Below, piece after piece: positions 20,173-29,427 of a DNA stretch of 64,000 nucleotides. The translations under genes were made by a program, and so were the position numbers. Location of the stretch: assembly GCF_007290395.2 (NCBI RefSeq), contig NZ_CP041656.2:3534001-3598000 (forward strand), read 5' to 3'. Every line of letters begins with the position of its first letter. Position 1 is the stretch's first letter. The notes beneath the pieces were generated by a model. That model did not search any database, was not told where the DNA came from, and worked only from the letters and a program-made list of their open reading frames with translations. This DNA comes from Bradyrhizobium cosmicum. GTDB lineage: Bacteria > Pseudomonadota > Alphaproteobacteria > Rhizobiales > Xanthobacteraceae.

Positions 20173-21008
20173 CCGCAGAAATCCTATCGTTTGAAACCGG
20201 GCGGCCCGCAGAGCTCGCCGAGGGTGAGCCGGCGTTGGTGGTGGACGTCGAGGGCTATGAGGGCCCGCTCGACCTGCTGCTCGCGCTGGCGCGGCAGCAG
20301 AAGGTCGACCTCGCCAAGATCTCGATCCTGGCGCTGGCCGACCAGTATCTCCACTTCATCGAAGCCGCGCGAAAGATCCGACTCGAGCTTGCGGCCGACT
20401 ATCTCGTGATGGCGGCCTGGCTCGCCTTCCTGAAGTCGCGCCTGCTGCTGCCGGAGCCGCCGAGCGCCGAAGGTCCGAGCGCGGAGCAGATGGCGACCGC
20501 GCTCGCTAACCGCCTGCGCCGGCTGGAAGCCATTCGCGAAGCCGCCAACCGTCTGATGAACCGGCAGCAATTGCTGCGCGACATCTTCCCGCGCGGCGAA
20601 CCCGAGCAGATCGCCGAGATCAAGCATCCGAAATATACCGCGACGCTGTACGACCTGCTCACCGCCTACGCCTCACAGCGCCAGTCGCGCGTGCTGGCGA
20701 GCGTGCATCTGGCCAAGCGCACGGTGTGGTCGCTCGCCGAGGCGCGCGCCACGCTGGAGCGGCTGGTCGGCAGCATCAGCGAGCAGGATGACTGGGGCGT
20801 GCTCGACGACTTCCTGATCCGACACGTCGCCGATCCGACGCAGCGCGCGACGGTGTTCGCCTCGAGCTTTGCGGCTGCGCTCGAACTGGTGCGCGAAGGT
20901 CAGCTCGAATTGAACCAGAAAGAGGCGTTTGCGCCGATCTATTTCCGCAAGGGCCGTCCCAAACCGGTTCCGGACGCAGCTCCCGCGCCCGACGCGCCGG
21001 TCGCTTAA
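20169..21008 (+). CDS. scpA: Segregation and condensation protein A (ScpA kleisin)
   Basis: ScpA is the kleisin that bridges SMC heads in the chromosome condensation complex. The 279-residue protein begins with a short extension and then VDVEGYEGPLDLLLALARQQKVDLAKISI, the hallmark of the N-terminal domain. The C-terminal winged helix includes LELVREGQLELNQKEAFAPIYF. It overlaps nagZ by 4 bases and is followed 21 bases later by scpB. The smc gene itself is not in the window. Confidence 0.95.
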   Translation: MTAEILSFETGRPAELAEGEPALVVDVEGYEGPLDLLLALARQQKVDLAKISILALADQYLHFIEAARKIRLELAADYLVMAAWLAFLKSRLLLPEPPSAEGPSAEQMATALANRLRRLEAIREAANRLMNRQQLLRDIFPRGEPEQIAEIKHPKYTATLYDLLTAYASQRQSRVLASVHLAKRTVWSLAEARATLERLVGSISEQDDWGVLDDFLIRHVADPTQRATVFASSFAAALELVREGQLELNQKEAFAPIYFRKGRPKPVPDAAPAPDAPVA

Positions 21009-21029
21009 GTGCAAGAAGGAGAATCTACC

Positions 21030-21779
21030 ATGGCAAGCCTGGCTGAAGTGCGGGTAGACGAGGCCGAGCCGATGGAGAACGAATCCCAGGCGCGCCCCGA
21101 GGAATTGCGGCTGCTGGAAGCGCTGCTGTTTGCGTCGAGCGAACCGCTGGATACCGCGACGCTGGCCAAGCGCATGCCGGAGGGTGTCGACGTCAAGGCC
21201 GCACTGGAGCAGCTGCAGGCCGACTATTCCCTGCGCGGCGTGAACCTCGTGCGGGTCGCCAACAAATGGACCTTCCGCACGGCGGGCGATCTCGCCTGGC
21301 TGATGACGCGGGAGAGCACCGAGACCCGCCGACTGTCGCGCGCCGCGATCGAGGTGCTGGCGATCATCGCGTATCATCAGCCGGTGACGCGCGCCGAGAT
21401 CGAGGAGATCCGCGGCGTGGTCACGTCCAAGGGCACGCTCGACGTGCTGCTGGAGACCGGCTGGATCAAGCCGCGCGGCCGGCGCAAGACGCCCGGCCGT
21501 CCCTTGACCTTCGGAACCACCGAGGACTTCCTGTCGCAGTTCACCCTGGAACAGCTCGGCGACTTGCCGGGTCTGGAAGAGCTGAAGGGCACGGGTCTCC
21601 TCGATTCGCGGCTGCCGACCGGCTTCAGCGTGCCGACGCCATCGGATGACCCGCAGTTGCGCGAGGACGAGGATCCGCTGGAACCCGGTGAGGAGCTTGA
21701 TCTGGCGCTGGCGCCTGCGGTCGAGCCCGAGGCGCCGGAAGGCGGCAATGAGGGCGGCGAGGGCGACAGCGAGGACTGA
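21030..21779 (+). CDS. scpB: Segregation and condensation protein B (ScpB)
   Basis: ScpB forms dimers of paired winged-helix domains that bind ScpA in the SMC complex. The ATG at 21030 has a good SD (AAGAAGGAG). The 249-residue protein contains [14 protein letters not shown], the middle [25 protein letters not shown]-type segment (here [11 protein letters not shown]), and [15 protein letters not shown]. All of these are conserved in the family. A 50-residue acidic tail ([18 protein letters not shown] onward) is disordered and common in rhizobial versions. Confidence 0.95.
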   Translation: [249 protein letters not shown]

Positions 21780-21944
21780 CGTCCGGCCTTTCTCAAGTCC
21801 CCTGCGACAGGTTAACACTAGCAAGATTACGTAGCGCCAACAGCGAATTGGCGCTGCCTTGGTCCTTGTTTTTGACACCTGCCAAGCCTACGTTCCGGTC
21901 AAGATCGGCCGGGTCCCGGCTATAGGTGTTTGGAGGGTTGCAGG

Positions 21945-22178
21945 ATGGGTTCGCTTAGCATTTGGCACTGGATCCTGGTGATCGCAGTCGTCCTGCTGCT
22001 GTTCGGCCGCGGCAAGATTTCGGATCTGATGGGCGACGTGGCGCAGGGCATCAAGGCGTTCAAGAAGGGCATGCAGGACGACGACAAGGTCGCCGACAAG
22101 CCCGAGCCGGCCAAGTCCATCGAGCACACTGCCGCGCCGACCGCGGCACGGTCCGACGTCGGCAGCAAGGCCGTCTGA
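21945..22178 (+). CDS. tatA: Sec-independent protein translocase TatA
   Basis: TatA forms the variable-size pore of the twin-arginine export system. The 77-residue protein has the short N-terminal membrane helix ([20 protein letters not shown]), the FGRGKI hinge and an amphipathic helix ([16 protein letters not shown]), followed by a charged tail. ATG 21945 is chosen since it gives the classical MGSLSIWHW start. It leads the tatABC cluster. Confidence 0.95.
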   Translation: MGSLSIWHWILVIAVVLLLFGRGKISDLMGDVAQGIKAFKKGMQDDDKVADKPEPAKSIEHTAAPTAARSDVGSKAV

Positions 22179-22263
22179 GCCAAAGCGTGGACGGACGCGG
22201 GCGGCCCCCGATCCTGCGTGGAGAGGATTGGGCCGGTCGCGGCTGGCCTGAACGGAAGACCTC

Positions 22264-22767
22264 ATGTTCGACATCGGGTGGAGTGAACTGGTCCTGATCG
22301 GGGTCGTGGCCCTGGTCGCTATCGGCCCGAAAGAGCTGCCGGGCGTGCTGCGCATGGTCGGGCAGTGGATGGGCAAGGCCCGCAAGATGGCCGCCGAATT
22401 CCAGGGCCAGTTCCAGGAGGCCATGCGCGAGGCCGAGATGGCCGACCTCAAGAAGAGTTTTGACGAGGTCAAGGAAGCGGCCTCCGGCTTCGCCGGCAAC
22501 AATCTGATGACGTCGCTCCAGAAGGACGTCAGCGACGCGCTCCGCGTCGACGCGCTGGACAAACCGGCCGAGACGCCCACAACCGCTGTTGTCGAGCCTC
22601 CGGTGACGCCAACGACGCCGGAAGCCCCGACACCGGAAACCTTCGTCGAAGCCGAGGCGCATGCAGCGGTGAACGAGCCGCTCGCCATCACGCGTGAGGT
22701 CGAGCAGGCGCAGGTCGCTCAAGACACCGCGCCACCCGAAGCGATCAAGGACGCCAAAGCGTCATGA
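22264..22767 (+). CDS. tatB: Sec-independent protein translocase TatB
   Basis: TatB works with TatC as receptor for twin-arginine signal peptides. The 167-residue protein starts with [26 protein letters not shown], the TatB hallmark with a Glu in the membrane helix and the GPKELP hinge. A long amphipathic helix ([19 protein letters not shown]) and a Pro/Thr/Glu-rich tail follow. The gene overlaps tatC by 4 bases (ATGA), which points to coupled translation. Confidence 0.95.
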   Translation: MFDIGWSELVLIGVVALVAIGPKELPGVLRMVGQWMGKARKMAAEFQGQFQEAMREAEMADLKKSFDEVKEAASGFAGNNLMTSLQKDVSDALRVDALDKPAETPTTAVVEPPVTPTTPEAPTPETFVEAEAHAAVNEPLAITREVEQAQVAQDTAPPEAIKDAKAS

Positions 22768-23576
22768 GCGACGCCGATATCGAGGCCAGCAAAGCCCCTT
22801 TGATGGACCATCTGATCGAGCTGCGGTCGCGGCTGATCAAGGCGCTGCTCGGCTTTGGCGTGGCCTTCATCCTGTGCTTCTTCTTCGCCAAGCAGATCTA
22901 CAACGTGCTGGTCTGGCCGTTCGTGTGGGTCGCGGGTCCGGAGAACTCCAAGTTCATCTACACGGCGCTGCTGGAATATTTCATCACCCAGCTCAAGCTT
23001 GCACTGTTCGGCGCCGGCTTCATCTCGTTCCCGATCATCGCGACGCAGATCTACAAATTCGTCGCGCCCGGGCTCTACAAGCATGAGAAGAACGCCTTCG
23101 TGCCGTATCTTGTCGCGACACCATTCTTCTTCGTGCTCGGCGCAGCGCTGGTCTATTTCGTCGTGCTGCCGATGCTGGTCCGCTTCTCGCTGGGCATGCA
23201 GCAGGCCGGCAGCGACGAGACCGCGCAGATCCAGCTGCTGCCGAAGGTCGGCGAATATCTGTCGCTGATGATGTCGCTGATCTTCGCCTTCGGCATCGCC
23301 TTCCAGCTTCCGGTGATCCTGACGCTGCTCGGCCGGATCGGCATCGTCTCGGCAAAAATGCTGCGCGAGAAGCGGCGCTATTTCATCGTGATCGCCTTCG
23401 TCATCGCGGCCGTGCTGACTCCGCCAGACATACTCAGCCAGTGCTCGCTCGCGATCCCCTTGCTCCTGCTGTACGAGGGTTCGATCATCGCGGTGGGGAT
23501 GGTAGAGAAGAAGGCGGCGGCCGCGCAGACCACCACCGGTACCGACGTGTCGACGCCGGCCAATCCGGCGGAGTAG
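22764..23576 (+). CDS. tatC: Sec-independent protein translocase TatC
   Basis: TatC is the six-helix core of the Tat translocon. The 270-residue protein has [19 protein letters not shown] at the N-terminus, hydrophobic segments spaced as expected, and the conserved [11 protein letters not shown] and LTPPDILSQ segments of the last helices. It is the last gene of tatABC. The 3' side holds a REP-like repeat before serS. Confidence 0.96.
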   Translation: MSDADIEASKAPLMDHLIELRSRLIKALLGFGVAFILCFFFAKQIYNVLVWPFVWVAGPENSKFIYTALLEYFITQLKLALFGAGFISFPIIATQIYKFVAPGLYKHEKNAFVPYLVATPFFFVLGAALVYFVVLPMLVRFSLGMQQAGSDETAQIQLLPKVGEYLSLMMSLIFAFGIAFQLPVILTLLGRIGIVSAKMLREKRRYFIVIAFVIAAVLTPPDILSQCSLAIPLLLLYEGSIIAVGMVEKKAAAAQTTTGTDVSTPANPAE

Positions 23577-23591
23577 GGCGGCTAGATCGGC

Positions 23592-23694
23592 CGTCATTCC
23601 CCGCGAAAGCGGGGAATCCCGTACGCCGCGCCGTCTCTGAGAATCACACCCGTCTCTAGAATACTGGATCGCCCGCTTTCGCGAGCGATGACAG
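23592..23694. repeat. REP-like palindromic repeat, copy A (between tatC and serS)
   Basis: This 103-base element shares order and sequence with copy B at 29301-29403. The shared parts are GTACGCCGCG / TACGCCGCGG in the middle, ATCACA and CGTCTCT, then ATACTGGATCGCCCGC, TTTCGCG and GCGATGACAG at the end. Each end can fold: CCCCGC-GAAA-GCGGGG at the left end, and CGCCCGC/TTTC/GCGAGCG at the right. It is a non-coding dispersed repeat of the type scattered through Bradyrhizobium genomes. Confidence 0.8.
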
Positions 23695-23759
23695 AGTGCT
23701 AGGGGAAACGCTGACATACAACGCTCTCCGTTGTAGGCTTCCGATTCAGGGCCGCCGCC

Positions 23760-25172
23760 ATGCACGACATCAAATCAATCCGTGACAATCCGCAAGCCTT
23801 CGACGCCGGTCTCGCCCGGCGGGGGCTGAAGCCGTTGGCCGATCATCTAATCTCCATTGATGAGCGCCGTCGCGCAATTATTAGAGTGCTCGAAACGAAT
23901 CAGGCCCGGCGTAACGCGGCCTCAAAAGAAGTTGGCGACGCGAAGAAGGCCAAGGATGACGGGCGTGCGGCTGTGCTAATGGCGGAAGTCGCGGACTTGA
24001 AGGACTCGATTGCCACCCTCACAGCCGAGGAGAAGGGCGCTTCCAAGGAACTCCAAGACGCACTTTCCGCTATCCCAAACATTCCCTTCGACGAAGTGCC
24101 GGATGGCGTCGACGAGCACGGCAACGTGCAGCACCACGTGTTTGGTAAAAAGCCCAACTACAGCTTTGTGCCGAAGCTGCATGACGATCTCGGCGTCGCG
24201 CTCGGTTATATGGACTTTGAGGCGGCGGCAAAACTCTCCGGCGCGCGCTTCGTCGTGCTGAAGAAGGGGCTGGCGCGGCTCGAACGCGCGATCGGCCAGT
24301 TCATGCTCGATCTACACACGAACGAGCACGGCTACACCGAGGTCAACCCGCCGCTTTTGGTGCGCGATCACGTGATGTTCGGCACTGGTCAATTGCCGAA
24401 GTTTGAAGACGATCAGTTTGCTGTTTTCAAGGAAATTTCCAAAGACGAGCGCTGGATTGAAACAGCGATGGAAATGCGCAGACGCGTTCAGCGGGGCGAG
24501 ACGAATTGGAGCGATAGCGAGTTTGAAAACTTCTTCGAGAATCGTCCGCTTAAGGAAAGGTTTTGGCTCATCCCGACCGCGGAAGTCTCGCTCACCAACC
24601 TGGTGCGCGAATCCATTCTCGACGAGAAGCAATTGCCGATGCGGCTGACCGCGCTGACGCCGTGCTTCCGTGCCGAGGCGGGCGCGGCCGGGCGCGACAC
24701 GCGCGGCATGATCCGCCAGCACCAGTTCACCAAGGTCGAGCTGGTTTCGATCACGACGCCCGAGACCAGCAAGGACGAGCTGGAACGGATGCTGTCCTGC
24801 GCCGAACAGGTGTTGCAGAAGCTCGACCTGCATTATCGCGTGATGACGCTCTGCGCAGGAGATATGGGCTTTTCGTCGCAAAAAACCTATGACATCGAGG
24901 TGTGGATGCCCGGGCAGGGCGAGGGCGGCATGTTCCGCGAGATCTCGAGCTGCTCGGTCTGCGGCGATTTCCAGGCGCGGCGCATGGACGCGCGCTCGCG
25001 CGGGCCGGACGGCAAGCCGCGCTTCGTGCACACGCTGAACGGCTCCGGCACCGCGGTCGGCCGCGCGCTGATCGCCGTGATGGAGACCTATCAGCAGGAG
25101 GACGGCTCGATTGCGGTCCCCACCGTGCTGCAGCCCTACATGGGCGGGCTGAAAGTGGTGTCGCGCGACTAA
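23760..25172 (+). CDS. serS: Seryl-tRNA synthetase with an unusual insertion
   Basis: SerRS charges tRNA-Ser and tRNA-Sec with serine. The 470 residues carry the N-terminal coiled-coil arm (about 30-110), class II motifs [17 protein letters not shown] (motif 2) and [17 protein letters not shown] (motif 3), and the serine-binding [10 protein letters not shown] segment. Between GTGQLPKF and LIPTAEV lie 54 residues, where typical bacterial enzymes (from memory) have about 20. The extra segment holds [18 protein letters not shown]. Codons in the 5' two thirds are visibly less GC-rich than in the last third. It is most likely functional, since all motifs are intact. Confidence 0.93.
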   Translation: MHDIKSIRDNPQAFDAGLARRGLKPLADHLISIDERRRAIIRVLETNQARRNAASKEVGDAKKAKDDGRAAVLMAEVADLKDSIATLTAEEKGASKELQDALSAIPNIPFDEVPDGVDEHGNVQHHVFGKKPNYSFVPKLHDDLGVALGYMDFEAAAKLSGARFVVLKKGLARLERAIGQFMLDLHTNEHGYTEVNPPLLVRDHVMFGTGQLPKFEDDQFAVFKEISKDERWIETAMEMRRRVQRGETNWSDSEFENFFENRPLKERFWLIPTAEVSLTNLVRESILDEKQLPMRLTALTPCFRAEAGAAGRDTRGMIRQHQFTKVELVSITTPETSKDELERMLSCAEQVLQKLDLHYRVMTLCAGDMGFSSQKTYDIEVWMPGQGEGGMFREISSCSVCGDFQARRMDARSRGPDGKPRFVHTLNGSGTAVGRALIAVMETYQQEDGSIAVPTVLQPYMGGLKVVSRD

Positions 25173-25266
25173 TCGCGTTGCCCGTCTGAAACGTTCGAAA
25201 CGTTTGGTTGCGTAGATCGGGCGGCCGGTTATCCTGCCGGCCACCCGACAACGCGAACCACCGTGC

Positions 25267-25629
25267 ATGGCTTTACACCGCGACATCTTCTGGGTCGGCA
25301 GACAATGGGCGGTGACGGGTGCCGGCATCCAGGCCGTCGACCAGCGCCTGCGCGGCGCGCTCGACATCGATGTCGCGCGGCTCTGGGACGACGCTCTCGT
25401 GCAGAGCCGGCGGGCCAAGCCCGGAGTCAACGCGGCGGATTTCGACAAGGCCCTGACGGTGGCGCGCGAACGTTTTCCGCAGACGGTGGAGGCGGCTCCG
25501 ATCGTGGCGCAGCTCAAGGCGCTCGGCGTCGTCGAGGCGCCCGTCGTGAGCCCGGTCGTTCTGGCGATGACGCTGCGTGCAGAAGGCCGGCTCGCGCGCT
25601 TCCTGCCCCAATGGCGCATCCGCCGCTAA
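25267..25629 (+). CDS. Conserved hypothetical protein, 120 aa
   Basis: The protein starts MALHRDIFWVGRQWAVTGAGIQAVDQRLRG and has no signal peptide or membrane segment. The composition is Ala/Val/Arg rich with a helical middle (ADFDKALTVARERFPQ) and a C-terminal LAMTLRAEGRLARFLPQWRIRR. I do not recognise the family. It lies between serS and surE in the same direction and could be co-transcribed with surE (124 bases apart). An AAACGTT-CG-AAACGTTT near-palindrome lies in the gap before it. Confidence 0.65.
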   Translation: MALHRDIFWVGRQWAVTGAGIQAVDQRLRGALDIDVARLWDDALVQSRRAKPGVNAADFDKALTVARERFPQTVEAAPIVAQLKALGVVEAPVVSPVVLAMTLRAEGRLARFLPQWRIRR

Positions 25630-25753
25630 TACGGCATCGCTCGTCCAGGGTGGCGTGCTGCGCCGCCGCAATGAGCTGGATCCCGGACTGCCGCCGGTTT
25701 GCCTCCCCGGCCGTAGCCGGATAAGACGGCTCAAACAGGAATTGATCTTTCGC

Positions 25754-26521
25754 ATGCGCATTCTCTGCACCAATGACGACGGCATCCACGCTCCCGGCCT
25801 CAAGGTCGTGGAGGAGATCGCCAAGGCGCTGTCTGATGACGTCTGGGTGGTGGCGCCCGAGCTCGACCAGTCCGGCGTGTCGCATTCGCTGTCGCTGAAC
25901 GATCCCTTGCGCCTGCGCGAGGTCGGCCCGCGGCACTTCGCCGTGCGCGGCACGCCGACCGACTGCGTCATCATGGGCGCGCGGCACATCCTGGGCACCC
26001 AGCCGCCGAACCTCATCCTGTCCGGCGTCAACAAGGGCCGCAACGTCGCCGAAGACGTGGTCTATTCCGGCACCATCGCCGGCGCGCTGGAAGGCACTAT
26101 TCTGGGGCTGCCCTCGTTTGCGCTGTCGCAGGAGTTCAGCGTCGAGACCCGCGACCGTCCGCCGTGGGACACCGCGCGCAGGTTCGGGCCCGACATCCTC
26201 CGCAAGGTGATCGCTGCCGGCATCCCGAAGGACACCGTCATCAACGTCAATTTTCCGTCCTGCGCGCCGGAAGACGTGCTCGGCGTCCGTGTCACGCGCC
26301 AGGGCAAGCGCAACCTCGGCTTCCTCCGGATCGACGAGCGCAGGGATGGCCGCAACAACCCCTATTTCTGGATCGGCTTCGAGCGCGCCGCGATGATGGA
26401 TACGCCGGCTGAAGGCACCGATCTGGCAGCGCTCCGCGAGCGCTATGTCTCGGTCACGCCGCTCAGGCTGGACCGCACCAACGAGGCTTTTTCGGAAGCG
26501 CTGAGCGCGACGCTGAAGTAG
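25754..26521 (+). CDS. surE: 5'/3'-nucleotidase SurE
   Basis: SurE is a metal-dependent nucleotidase and polyphosphatase linked to stationary-phase survival. ATG 25754 gives the standard start MRILCTNDDGIHAPGL, in which Asp8 and Asp9 bind the metal. The other signatures are DQSGVSHSLS, and LSGVNKGRNVAEDVVYSGT with the metal-binding Asn. The 255-residue length is normal. surE followed by pcm is a classic pair across Proteobacteria; here a small receiver gene on the opposite strand is inserted between them. Confidence 0.95.
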   Translation: MRILCTNDDGIHAPGLKVVEEIAKALSDDVWVVAPELDQSGVSHSLSLNDPLRLREVGPRHFAVRGTPTDCVIMGARHILGTQPPNLILSGVNKGRNVAEDVVYSGTIAGALEGTILGLPSFALSQEFSVETRDRPPWDTARRFGPDILRKVIAAGIPKDTVINVNFPSCAPEDVLGVRVTRQGKRNLGFLRIDERRDGRNNPYFWIGFERAAMMDTPAEGTDLAALRERYVSVTPLRLDRTNEAFSEALSATLK

Positions 26522-26524
26522 CCG

Positions 26525-26896
26525 CTAGCTGCCGCGAAGCGCGGCTTCGATGGTCTTGCCGAGCGCATCGAGCTGGAATGGCTTCTGCAGCGCCGGCCGG
26601 TCGCGATACTGCTCGGGCAGGCCGGAAGAGCCGTAGCCGGTGGCGAAGATGAACGGGCAGCCCTTCGCCTTGATGAGATCGGCAACCGGCGAGATGACCT
26701 TGCCGTTGACGTTGACGTCGAGGATGGCGATGTCGAACTGGGTCGCTTCGGCAAGCCGCATGGCCTCGGCGATATCGCCGGCTTCAGCCGCCACTTTGAA
26801 GCCGAGTTCTTCGAGCATGTCCGCGACCATCATCCTGATCATCACCTCGTCCTCGACGAGGAATACAGAGCGGCCCGAAAGCCCTGTCGCGGTCAT
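26525..26896 (-). CDS. Single-domain response regulator (receiver only)
   Basis: The 123-residue protein is a lone receiver domain. It has FLVEDEVMIRMMV (acidic pair), ILDVNVNG with the phospho-acceptor Asp60, the FATGYG switch Thr and the QKPFQ Lys. The FATGY signature is common in receivers that pair with HWE-type kinases. An in-frame ATG at 26917 would add seven residues. No output domain exists, so it acts as a phosphate relay or by protein binding. It sits alone between surE and pcm on the opposite strand, only 3 bases from the surE stop. Confidence 0.85.
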   Translation of the reverse strand: MTATGLSGRSVFLVEDEVMIRMMVADMLEELGFKVAAEAGDIAEAMRLAEATQFDIAILDVNVNGKVISPVADLIKAKGCPFIFATGYGSSGLPEQYRDRPALQKPFQLDALGKTIEAALRGS

Positions 26897-27124
26897 TGTC
26901 GTTGAGTCCTTGCCCATTTGCGGAAAACGTTCGCAGATAACGCGAATCGACGCAATGCGCGTTTCGGCGAACGGAGGAAAATGACCTTGGCGGCTGAACC
27001 CGCCGCCGGCCAATTTGTGGTCAAATACCGCGAGCAAAGGCTATCATGGGTTCCTGGGCAGGAACAAGATTCTTGGCCCGGGCTTTGGGCTCCTAAAGCG
27101 ATAATCCGGACGATACAAACAGCG

Positions 27125-27775
27125 ATGACTTCCAATCAGCCTCCGCCGGAAAAGATGATGTTTCAGCTCTCGCTGAGGCGTCGGGGTATCAGCGACCAGG
27201 CGGTGCTGCGAACCATGGAGGAGGTGCCGCGCGACCAGTTCGTCGAGGAGGTCGATCGCGAGGTGGCCTATCGTGACAGCGCGCTGCCGATCGCCTGCGG
27301 GCAGACGATCAGCCAGCCCTTCGTCGTCGCCTACATGACCGAGCAGCTCCAGCTTCAGAAGCACCACCGCGTGCTCGAGATCGGCACTGGCTCCGGCTAT
27401 CAGGCCGCTGTGCTCTCGCGGCTCGCCGGGCAGGTGTTGACGGTGGAACGCTACCGCAAGCTGGCGGACGTCGCACGCGCCAGGATCGAGAAGCTCGGCT
27501 ACCACAATGTCGAGGTGATGCTCGGCGACGGGCTCAATCTGCCCGCCAATATCGGCCCGTTCGACCGCATCATCGTCACGGCCGCGATGGAGCAGATCCC
27601 GGAGAACCTAGTCGAGCGGCTCCAGGTCGGAGGCATCCTGATCGCGCCGGTCGGCCCGCATCAGGGCGTGCAGACGCTGATCCGGCTCAGCCGGACCGAG
27701 GCCGGGATCGAGCGCAAGGAACTCGTCGAGGTCCGGTTCGTGCCGGCGCTGCCCGGTGTGGCGCGGGAGCTGTAG
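27125..27775 (+). CDS. pcm: Protein-L-isoaspartate O-methyltransferase
   Basis: Pcm repairs aged proteins by methylating isoaspartyl residues with S-adenosylmethionine. The ATG at 27125 gives a 216-residue protein of usual length. Signatures are [17 protein letters not shown], the SAM-binding [18 protein letters not shown], and [14 protein letters not shown]. Upstream in-frame codons are non-coding in character. Together with surE it forms the stationary-phase survival pair. Confidence 0.94.
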   Translation: MTSNQPPPEKMMFQLSLRRRGISDQAVLRTMEEVPRDQFVEEVDREVAYRDSALPIACGQTISQPFVVAYMTEQLQLQKHHRVLEIGTGSGYQAAVLSRLAGQVLTVERYRKLADVARARIEKLGYHNVEVMLGDGLNLPANIGPFDRIIVTAAMEQIPENLVERLQVGGILIAPVGPHQGVQTLIRLSRTEAGIERKELVEVRFVPALPGVAREL

Positions 27776-27884
27776 ATTTCCGGATTGGCTGTGCGGCCAA
27801 CATCTTATTGGGAGGGTTAAGCCGTTATTTACTCGGTGCGTGTTTACTTAAAAGACCAGTTCTGTTGCGTACGAGTGAGTAACC

Positions 27885-29273
27885 ATGTCTGTAGTCGCCG
27901 AGTTGCTTTACTCGCGCCGCGTGCCGCAGGTTGCGGTGCTGGCGCTGATCTCGTTCAGCTTTGCAGGGTGCAGCGCCGACATGCAGTCGCGGCTGTCCCA
28001 GTCGAATTTCTCCAATCCCTTCTCGTCTGATCAGACCGGCACGGTGCAGCAGGCGCCGCCCCCGCAGCGTGAGCTGCCGCAGTATTCGCGGCCGCAGACG
28101 CAGTCTGGCTATTATCAGTCGCAGCCCTTGCCGCCGCCGGCGGTGTCCGCGCCGCAATCCTATCCCGTTGCCGCAGGTGGCGGCGTGTCAGGAGGTGGTC
28201 GCGGCGTCAGCTCCTACGCGCCCCCGGCGCAGCCGCATCTGGAGACCACGGCCACCGTGCCGCCGCGCTCGGTCGCGGCTGCCCAGCCGGCGGGCGGGAC
28301 CAAGATCATCGTCGGCACCAGCGACACGCTCGATGTGCTCGCCAAGCGCTATCGCGTCACACCGCAGGCGATCATGGCGGCTAACGGCTACAAGGGCCCG
28401 CGCGCACTTTCGCCCGGCCAGCAATTGATCATCCCGCATCCGGGCGTGACCGCTGCTGCACCCGCGCCGGTGATGGCTCCCGTCGCGGCGGCACCGGCGC
28501 CTGCTGCGAGGCCAGTTGCAGCCATGGCTGCGCCCTCGAGCATGCATTTCATCAACCGCGGCGACACGCTTGCCAGCATCGCGCGCAAGAACCACATCTC
28601 CGCGGCTGAACTGGCCCGCGCCAACGGTCTCGATCCCTCGGCGAAACTCAAGCTCGGCACCAAGCTGACCGTGCCCGGTGCAAAGACTGCCGCCGTCGCA
28701 GCGCCGGTTGCTCCCGTCATGGCCGCTCCGGTCGCCGGCACGCTGCAGCCCGTCGCTGCCGCTCCTGCTCCTGCCACCAAGATGGCTTCCGTTGCGGCGC
28801 CGGTGCAGAGCGCGCGCCTGGCTCAGGCCACGGCCAATGTCGAAGAAAAGCCGGCCGAGGCGTCGGCAAAGGCTGCGGAAGCCACCGGCGCGCTGCCGAC
28901 CTTCCGCTGGCCGGTGCGCGGCAAGGTGGTCACGAGCTACGGCGCCAAGACCAACGGCAAGTCCAATGACGGCATCAATCTCGCGGTGCCCGAGGGTACG
29001 CCGGTCAAGGCGGCTGAAGACGGCGTCGTTGCCTATTCCGGCAACGAGCTGAAAGGTTACGGCAATCTGGTCCTGGTTCGGCACTCCAACGGCTACGTCA
29101 CCGCATATGCCCATGCGAGTGAGCTGATGGTGAAGCGCGGCGATACCATCAAGCGCGGTCAGGTCATTGCCAAGTCGGGTCAATCCGGGGAGGTGGCGTC
29201 GCCGCAGCTCCACTTCGAGATCCGCAAGGGATCGAGCCCGGTTGACCCGCTTCAATTCCTGAACGGGGCGTGA
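27885..29273 (+). CDS. LysM/LytM lipoprotein, probable amidase activator (NlpD-like)
   Basis: The 462-residue protein has a lipoprotein signal with lipobox FAGC (Cys28). A Gln/Pro-rich linker follows, then two LysM domains (about 135-185 and 215-265) that bind peptidoglycan, an Ala/Pro linker, and a C-terminal M23/LytM domain (about 340-455). In active M23 enzymes the metal is held by H..D and H.H. Here the matching segments read SNDGINLAVP and PQLHFEI, so most ligands are lost. This is the state of NlpD/EnvC proteins, which activate cell-wall amidases rather than cut. The position after surE-pcm matches nlpD in gamma-proteobacteria. Confidence 0.9.
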   Translation: MSVVAELLYSRRVPQVAVLALISFSFAGCSADMQSRLSQSNFSNPFSSDQTGTVQQAPPPQRELPQYSRPQTQSGYYQSQPLPPPAVSAPQSYPVAAGGGVSGGGRGVSSYAPPAQPHLETTATVPPRSVAAAQPAGGTKIIVGTSDTLDVLAKRYRVTPQAIMAANGYKGPRALSPGQQLIIPHPGVTAAAPAPVMAPVAAAPAPAARPVAAMAAPSSMHFINRGDTLASIARKNHISAAELARANGLDPSAKLKLGTKLTVPGAKTAAVAAPVAPVMAAPVAGTLQPVAAAPAPATKMASVAAPVQSARLAQATANVEEKPAEASAKAAEATGALPTFRWPVRGKVVTSYGAKTNGKSNDGINLAVPEGTPVKAAEDGVVAYSGNELKGYGNLVLVRHSNGYVTAYAHASELMVKRGDTIKRGQVIAKSGQSGEVASPQLHFEIRKGSSPVDPLQFLNGA

Positions 29274-29300
29274 GGCCTAATTTGCTTCCACGCTAAAGCT

Positions 29301-29403
29301 GTCGTCGTCCGGCTTGACCGGGCGACCCAGTACGCCGCGGCCCCTCGATTGATCACAAACGTCTCTGCAATACTGGATCGCCCGCTTTCGCGGGCGATGA
29401 CAG
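29301..29403. repeat. REP-like palindromic repeat, copy B (between LytM gene and DUF815 gene)
   Basis: The second copy of the 103-base element at 23592-23694. Its right end folds into a perfect 8-bp stem, TCGCCCGC-TTTC-GCGGGCGA (29378-29397). It sits between two converging genes and could also work as a transcription stop. Confidence 0.8.
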
Positions 29404-29427
29404 TTGTGAGTGCGGCTGCAGTTCGGG

